Shown piece after piece: positions 4,719 to 7,494 of a stretch of DNA of 7,494 nt; positions within the stretch are counted from its first letter, which is position 1; each line of letters begins with the position of its first letter. Below the pieces are notes generated by a model. The model had not been told where the DNA came from, searched no databases, and saw only the letters and a list, made by a program, of their open reading frames with translations. The stretch is taken from the NCBI GenBank assembly GCA_013001485.1, contig JABDMN010000157.1, positions 1 through 7,494 on the forward strand, given 5' to 3'. Source of the DNA: Acidimicrobiia bacterium (GTDB taxonomy: Bacteria; Actinomycetota; Acidimicrobiia; Spongiisociales; UBA5794). Both the position numbers and the translations under genes were made by a program.

Positions 4719-5375
4719 ATGTCGCTTCCCACCCCGGTGAGGACCCTGGATGCACGGGGCATTCAGATTTCCACCCACATCCTCTTTGACGTCGTCGAGG
4801 CCCTGGAGTCGCTGCAAATCGGAGATGCCCTCGAGGTCGTGACCGACGACTTCACGGCACTCGACGCCGACATCCGTTCATGGGCATCCATCACGGGTCA
4901 CCCGTTGATCGATGCCGAACCGGCAGGCGGCGCCATCCGGTATTTGATCCGCAAGGCGGAGTGCGCGCCCACCGTCCACCGGATGGCCGTGGTGATTTCG
5001 ACAGATGAGCTGACGGACCTCCTGTCGCCGCTCGGGTTCTCGCTGGCTGCAGCGCTCGAGGGGCTCCACGTCGCCGTGTTCTTCCAGGGATCTGGCGTCC
5101 GCGTGCTCGAGCGCGGCTTCGTCCCCCGGCTCAGAGGATGGCAGCGGCTGTTCAGCGGGACGGCGCGGCGAAGACTGGAGAAGGCCGGCCACGACCACCC
5201 GCAGGAGAAGGTGCGCGAGCTGCTCGAACTCGGTGGGACCGTGTACGCCTGTGGACCGTCGCTACAACGGTTCCAGGTGCTCGAAGACATGCTGGCCTTC
5301 GACGACGTCGTGATTGGTGAGTACGTGACGTTCGTCAACGAGCTCGACGGTGCCGACATCACGATGTATTGCTGA
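4719..5375 (+). CDS. TusA-DsrE2 fusion protein with cysteine-less TusA domain
   Basis: 218 aa, two domains. Residues 8-79 are TusA-like: RTLDARGIQISTHILFDVVE, then LQIGDALEVVTDDFTALDAD, WASITGHPLIDAEPAGGAIR and YLIRK. In TusA the stretch after LDARG is xxCPxP, carrying the persulfide cysteine; here it reads IQISTH, so C, P and P are all replaced, with I17 in the Cys position. Residues 87-218 are DsrE/DsrE2-like: HRMAVVISTDELTDLLSPLG, LEGLHVAVFFQGSGVRVLER, VRELLELGGTVYACGPSLQR and a terminal DITMYC. C178 aligns with the conserved cysteine of the DsrE2 ACQMSM motif; other cysteines are C82 and C218. TusA and DsrE2 normally relay sulfane sulfur, and here only the DsrE2 half could. The ribosome binding site AAGGAGG (4707-4713) is excellent. 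No sulfur-metabolism neighbours. Confidence 0.85.
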   Translation: MSLPTPVRTLDARGIQISTHILFDVVEALESLQIGDALEVVTDDFTALDADIRSWASITGHPLIDAEPAGGAIRYLIRKAECAPTVHRMAVVISTDELTDLLSPLGFSLAAALEGLHVAVFFQGSGVRVLERGFVPRLRGWQRLFSGTARRRLEKAGHDHPQEKVRELLELGGTVYACGPSLQRFQVLEDMLAFDDVVIGEYVTFVNELDGADITMYC

Positions 5376-5411
5376 GGATCCGAAAGGGGAACGTTGCTGT
5401 CCGAAACCGAA

Positions 5412-5484
5412 GGTGGGGGTAGGGGGGAGTTCACGTTTCCCCTGGCCACCCGTGGGAGACAATCGGCTCCCCCCTACCCACACC
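5412..5484. other. Long near-perfect hairpin (18-nt arms) in an intergenic gap
   Basis: The arms at 5412-5429 (GGTGGGGGTAGGGGGGAG) and 5467-5484 (CTCCCCCCTACCCACACC) pair at 17 of 18 positions; the one mismatch is G5416 with A5480. The 37-nt loop holds an inner 7-bp stem (5435-5441 with 5454-5460, one G-T pair). It begins 37 nt after the stop of the TusA-DsrE2 gene and ends 79 nt before the lipoprotein gene. No T tract follows on either strand, so it is not a standard intrinsic terminator. The left arm is also rich in G runs and could form a G-quadruplex. It may be a 3'-end structure, an RNA regulatory element or a mobile palindromic repeat. Confidence 0.75.
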
Positions 5485-5537
5485 GTCGGGACGCAGTTCA
5501 CAGCGGCCGGGGTGCCTTTGGCCCCTGGCGAGTGCCG

Positions 5538-5551
5538 GTCGCGCGAGCGAC
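5538..5551 (+). other. Small hairpin with GCGA tetraloop before the lipoprotein gene
   Basis: GTCGC-GCGA-GCGAC forms a 5-bp stem capped by a GNRA-type tetraloop, ending 12 nt before ATG 5564. If transcribed it would sit in the 5' leader near the weak ribosome binding site. It may be chance or part of the promoter. Confidence 0.3.
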
Positions 5552-5563
5552 AATGCGGGACCT

Positions 5564-6217
5564 ATGCCCGGCAAATCAGCTCGTAGACATCTCGTGGCCG
5601 CAGCACTGCTCGCGGCCCTTCTGGCAACGGCCTGTGGTAGCGACGAGACACCGCTCACCGACTACACGGAGCAGATCGAGGCTGTTTTCGAGAGGGGGCT
5701 CAGCCGGTACGAGGAAGTCGCTGAGACTCCACAAGGGAAGGTCCTTCTCGTCGGCCAGGGGTCCCACGTGGGTCTTGCGGTCGATGGTGCCGTGCTCGCA
5801 GACTTCACCCCCGAGGACTTGCACGTCGCGCTCGAACAGGTAGCCGACATCCAGGACGAGGCTCTCGCTTCGGCTGCCGCTATCGAACCTCCAGAAGAGC
5901 TCGCAGACCTCCACGTGCTCTACTTCAGGGAGCTCCCGATCAGAGCACTGGCCGCTCGCGCCGGCACCGCCAACGATTGGGAAGAGCTGTCCGCCAGCCC
6001 GGAGATGGCGGCGTATCGCCTGGCCCTGGCAGCAGACAACGAGGTGTGCGCCGAGCTCCAGGCCACACTCGATGCCACAACCGCCCGAGGCGGCTTCGTC
6101 GATGCTCCCTGGCTCCCCGGTCAGCTCGAGGAGATCGTCGACTATGCGCTCGGCTGTGGGTCACTCCCGCAGAACCCCGAAGACGCCTATCGCCCACCCC
6201 CGACATCGGCTCCATAG
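5564..6217 (+). CDS. Lipoprotein of unknown function
   Basis: 217 aa. A signal peptide is clear: basic MPGKSARRH, the hydrophobic stretch LVAAALLAALLATA, then C24 in LATACGSDE, a lipobox for diacylglycerol attachment (position -3 is Ala, slightly unusual). The mature part (25-217) is acidic and Ala/Glu/Leu-rich, probably mostly helical: TDYTEQIEAVFERGLSRYEE (32-51), FTPEDLHVALEQVADIQDEA (81-100) and PPEELADLHVLYFRELPIRA (109-128). Two late cysteines (C161 in EVCAEL and C198 in GCGSLP) could form a disulfide. It would be anchored to the outer face of the membrane. I do not recognise a named family. The ribosome binding site is weak (GGGA, 5557-5560). It is convergent with the DUF2461 gene. Confidence 0.85.
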   Translation: MPGKSARRHLVAAALLAALLATACGSDETPLTDYTEQIEAVFERGLSRYEEVAETPQGKVLLVGQGSHVGLAVDGAVLADFTPEDLHVALEQVADIQDEALASAAAIEPPEELADLHVLYFRELPIRALAARAGTANDWEELSASPEMAAYRLALAADNEVCAELQATLDATTARGGFVDAPWLPGQLEEIVDYALGCGSLPQNPEDAYRPPPTSAP

Positions 6218-6270
6218 TTCGGTCGACGGGGCGCCGGGAACGCAGCCGCTACTCGCAGGCAATCGGTGAA

Positions 6271-6957
6271 TCAATACGCGACTCCGACGCCCTCACAGAG
6301 GAACTTCATGAAGGGGCCGCCCGCTTTGCACAACGTGGTGAAGTCCTCCATGAAGTGGTCGGATGTGATGTCCGACTGCCGTAGCCGTCTGGAGGCGATG
6401 AAGTCCTTGCGCTTGAGGTCATCGATGAGCGGGTGATCGGCGTCGAAACCCTTCGGAGGCCGAACGAGTGAGTCGCCGGCAAGCTCGAACGACTCGGTGA
6501 ACTTCTTGCCCCGTGAGGCTCGCTTCCATCTCGCCTGGTCGTCATCGATCTTCTGACGTATGCCGTAGGCGAGCTTGCTCTCGGGGCGCCACAGCCCGAT
6601 CCCCATGAAGCACTCGCCTGGCTGCAGGTGCAGATAGAAGCCCGGGGCGTGAGCGTCCTTGCCGGCAACATGTCGGAACTGCAGGCCGGTGTTCAGCTTG
6701 TACGGCGTCTTGTCCTTCGAGAACCGGGTGTCTTGCTGGATGCGAAACAGCGACCCGCCGACGGTGCGTGAATCTGCAACGAAGTGCTTCGAAACTCCTG
6801 CGAGCGGCTTGGCGAAATCATTGATGAACTCGAGGGCCGGTTCCCGGATGTGTTTCTCGTAAGCGTCCTGGTTGGCTTTGAACCATTCGCGGTCGTTGTT
6901 CTCGGCGAGGTCTTTGAGGAATCCGAACAGCCTGGGTGTGAAGTAGCGCTTTGCCAT
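6271..6957 (-). CDS. DUF2461 (TIGR02453) family protein
   Basis: 228 aa, full length for the family. It starts RYFTPRLFGFLKDLAENNDREWFKANQDAYE; the NNDREWFxxNxxxYE stretch (residues 20-34) is the family's N-terminal signature. Next is LFRIQQDTRFSKDKTPYKLN (70-89), its most conserved motif, followed by GFYLHLQPGECFMGIGLWRP (106-125). The C-terminal half has PPKGFDADHPLIDDLKRKDF (167-186). The biochemical function of the family is unknown to me. ATG 6957 has no Shine-Dalgarno sequence but TAGGTT lies 6 nt upstream, so a leaderless mRNA is likely. It is divergent from the acetyltransferase at 7071 and convergent with the lipoprotein gene. Confidence 0.93.
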   Translation of the reverse strand: MAKRYFTPRLFGFLKDLAENNDREWFKANQDAYEKHIREPALEFINDFAKPLAGVSKHFVADSRTVGGSLFRIQQDTRFSKDKTPYKLNTGLQFRHVAGKDAHAPGFYLHLQPGECFMGIGLWRPESKLAYGIRQKIDDDQARWKRASRGKKFTESFELAGDSLVRPPKGFDADHPLIDDLKRKDFIASRRLRQSDITSDHFMEDFTTLCKAGGPFMKFLCEGVGVAY

Positions 6958-6963
6958 GGCGTG

Positions 6964-6969
6964 AACCTA
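6964..6969 (-). promoter_or_regulatory. Leaderless -10 box (TAGGTT) of the DUF2461 gene
   Basis: TAGGTT on the minus strand is followed by 6 nt and the ATG at 6957. There is no ribosome binding site between them. Confidence 0.6.
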
Positions 6970-7058
6970 CCGAAGACCACTCCGCGAATCGATAGGGCTG
7001 GCTTGTCCCCGAATGATCGCGAGCGCCGACTCCCGACTGGGCCGATATTCGATCGAGC

Positions 7059-7064
7059 TAGCGT
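7059..7064 (+). promoter_or_regulatory. Leaderless -10 box (TAGCGT) of the acetyltransferase gene
   Basis: TAGCGT, then TTCCTT, then ATG at 7071. The 6-nt spacer has no Shine-Dalgarno match, so the transcript should begin at or next to the start codon. Confidence 0.6.
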
Positions 7065-7070
7065 TTCCTT

Positions 7071-7494
7071 ATGGAGCCGCTTATTCGTGAGGCGACCGTG
7101 GCGGATCTCGATCGGATCACCGAGATCTACGACACGGTGATCGTTGACACCCACATCTCATTCGACATCGAGCCGTGGACACCGGAGCAACGACTCTCCT
7201 GGTTCGAGGAGAAGAAGCCGCCCCACCTCGTCTTGGTGGCCGAGGTCGAGGGTGAGGTTGTCGGGATCTCCTATTCGGGCCCGCTCAAGCCCAAACGGGC
7301 ATACGACTCGTCCGCCGAGACCACCATCGTCCTCGAGCCCGCAGCGGTGGGCGAAGGGATCGGGACCCGCCTGCTGGAAACGCTGCTCGAGAACCTCGAG
7401 CGAGAGGGCTTTCACCGTGCCTACGCCCACATTGCACTCCCCAACGACGCCTCCGTTGCGGCCCACGAGAAGTTGGGCTTCCGACTGATCGGAG
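7071..7494 (+). CDS. GNAT N-acetyltransferase, phosphinothricin acetyltransferase-like (partial)
   Basis: 141 codons of a gene that continues past the right edge. The protein starts MEPLIREATVADLDRITEIY, then TVIVDTHISFDIEPWTPEQR; the SFDIEPWTPEQR segment is characteristic of the Pat/Bar branch. After VLVAEVEGEVVGISYSGPLK comes ETTIVLEPAAVGEGIGTRLL. The acetyl-CoA loop VGEGIG keeps the glycines but has Val where Q or R is usual. The end reads HIALPNDASVAAHEKLGFRL. Pat-type enzymes acetylate phosphinothricin or related small amines, including methionine derivatives; many genomic members have other or unknown substrates, so a resistance role should not be assumed. Roughly 20-40 residues are missing. 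Confidence 0.92.
   Translation, partial: MEPLIREATVADLDRITEIYDTVIVDTHISFDIEPWTPEQRLSWFEEKKPPHLVLVAEVEGEVVGISYSGPLKPKRAYDSSAETTIVLEPAAVGEGIGTRLLETLLENLEREGFHRAYAHIALPNDASVAAHEKLGFRLIG

Noticed and set aside
4898..5449. 183-codon minus-strand open frame
   Set aside because: It is antisense to the TusA-DsrE2 gene and Ser/Pro-rich with no motif.
5394..5843. 149-codon plus-strand open frame beginning in the intergenic hairpin
   Set aside because: It overlaps the lipoprotein gene in another frame. The lipoprotein has a clear signal peptide and lipobox; this frame has an Arg/Ser-rich composition typical of shadow frames.
7071..7494. Acetyltransferase as a herbicide or antibiotic resistance gene
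   Set aside because: The sequence supports only the Pat-like GNAT branch. Most chromosomal members have unknown substrates, and the gene is incomplete here.

Overview
The window is GC-rich, gene-dense DNA that looks actinobacterial. It carries two F420-type (deazaflavin-dependent) nitroreductase-family genes and a luciferase-like monooxygenase. Several genes also appear to start leaderless, with a TANNNT -10 box followed by exactly 6 nt and ATG (genes starting at 1915, 3598, 4577, 6957 and 7071). An uncultured Acidimicrobiia-type actinobacterium is my best guess. That assignment is inference: there is no rRNA or other phylogenetic marker here.

Layout. (1) 1-755: a luciferase-like oxidoreductase running off the left edge (-) is divergent from an SRPBCC (polyketide cyclase/START-like) protein (+). 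(2) 900-1304: a small 134-aa protein whose second half resembles the GTRW...FGDGxHG module of phage or contractile-injection baseplate proteins. No other phage gene is nearby. Its last 20 nt, stop included, nearly duplicate the last 20 nt of the SRPBCC gene. (3) 1392-3259: an alternating set of nitroreductase (DDN) family and VOC/glyoxalase-fold genes (DDN+, VOC+, DDN-, VOC+). A convergent pair in the middle (2280/2330) has a hairpin overlapping each stop codon. (4) 3362-4577, all minus: a two-gene operon (DinB-like, then a two-TM protein with a PH-like tail, overlapping by GTGA), followed by an orphan Phd/YefM-type antitoxin with its own leaderless promoter and a palindrome beside the -10. 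(5) 4719-5375: a TusA-DsrE2 fusion whose TusA half has lost the CPxP cysteine. (6) 5376-5563: a 188-nt gap with a long near-perfect hairpin (18-nt arms, 17 paired). (7) 5564-6217: a lipoprotein of unknown function. (8) 6271-6957: a DUF2461 protein (-). (9) 7071-end: a GNAT acetyltransferase of the phosphinothricin-acetyltransferase type, cut by the right edge.

Most genes are short single-domain enzymes or ligand-binding proteins, each with its own promoter. The only clear operon is the DinB/PH-like pair. The left half suggests F420/flavin redox or detoxification chemistry, but no pathway can be read from it. I see no tRNA, rRNA, CRISPR array, insertion sequence or complete multi-gene defence system. 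The best leads are the solitary baseplate-like gene with the duplicated 3' end, the cysteine-less TusA-DsrE2 fusion, the orphan antitoxin with its candidate operator, and the large hairpin at 5412-5484.
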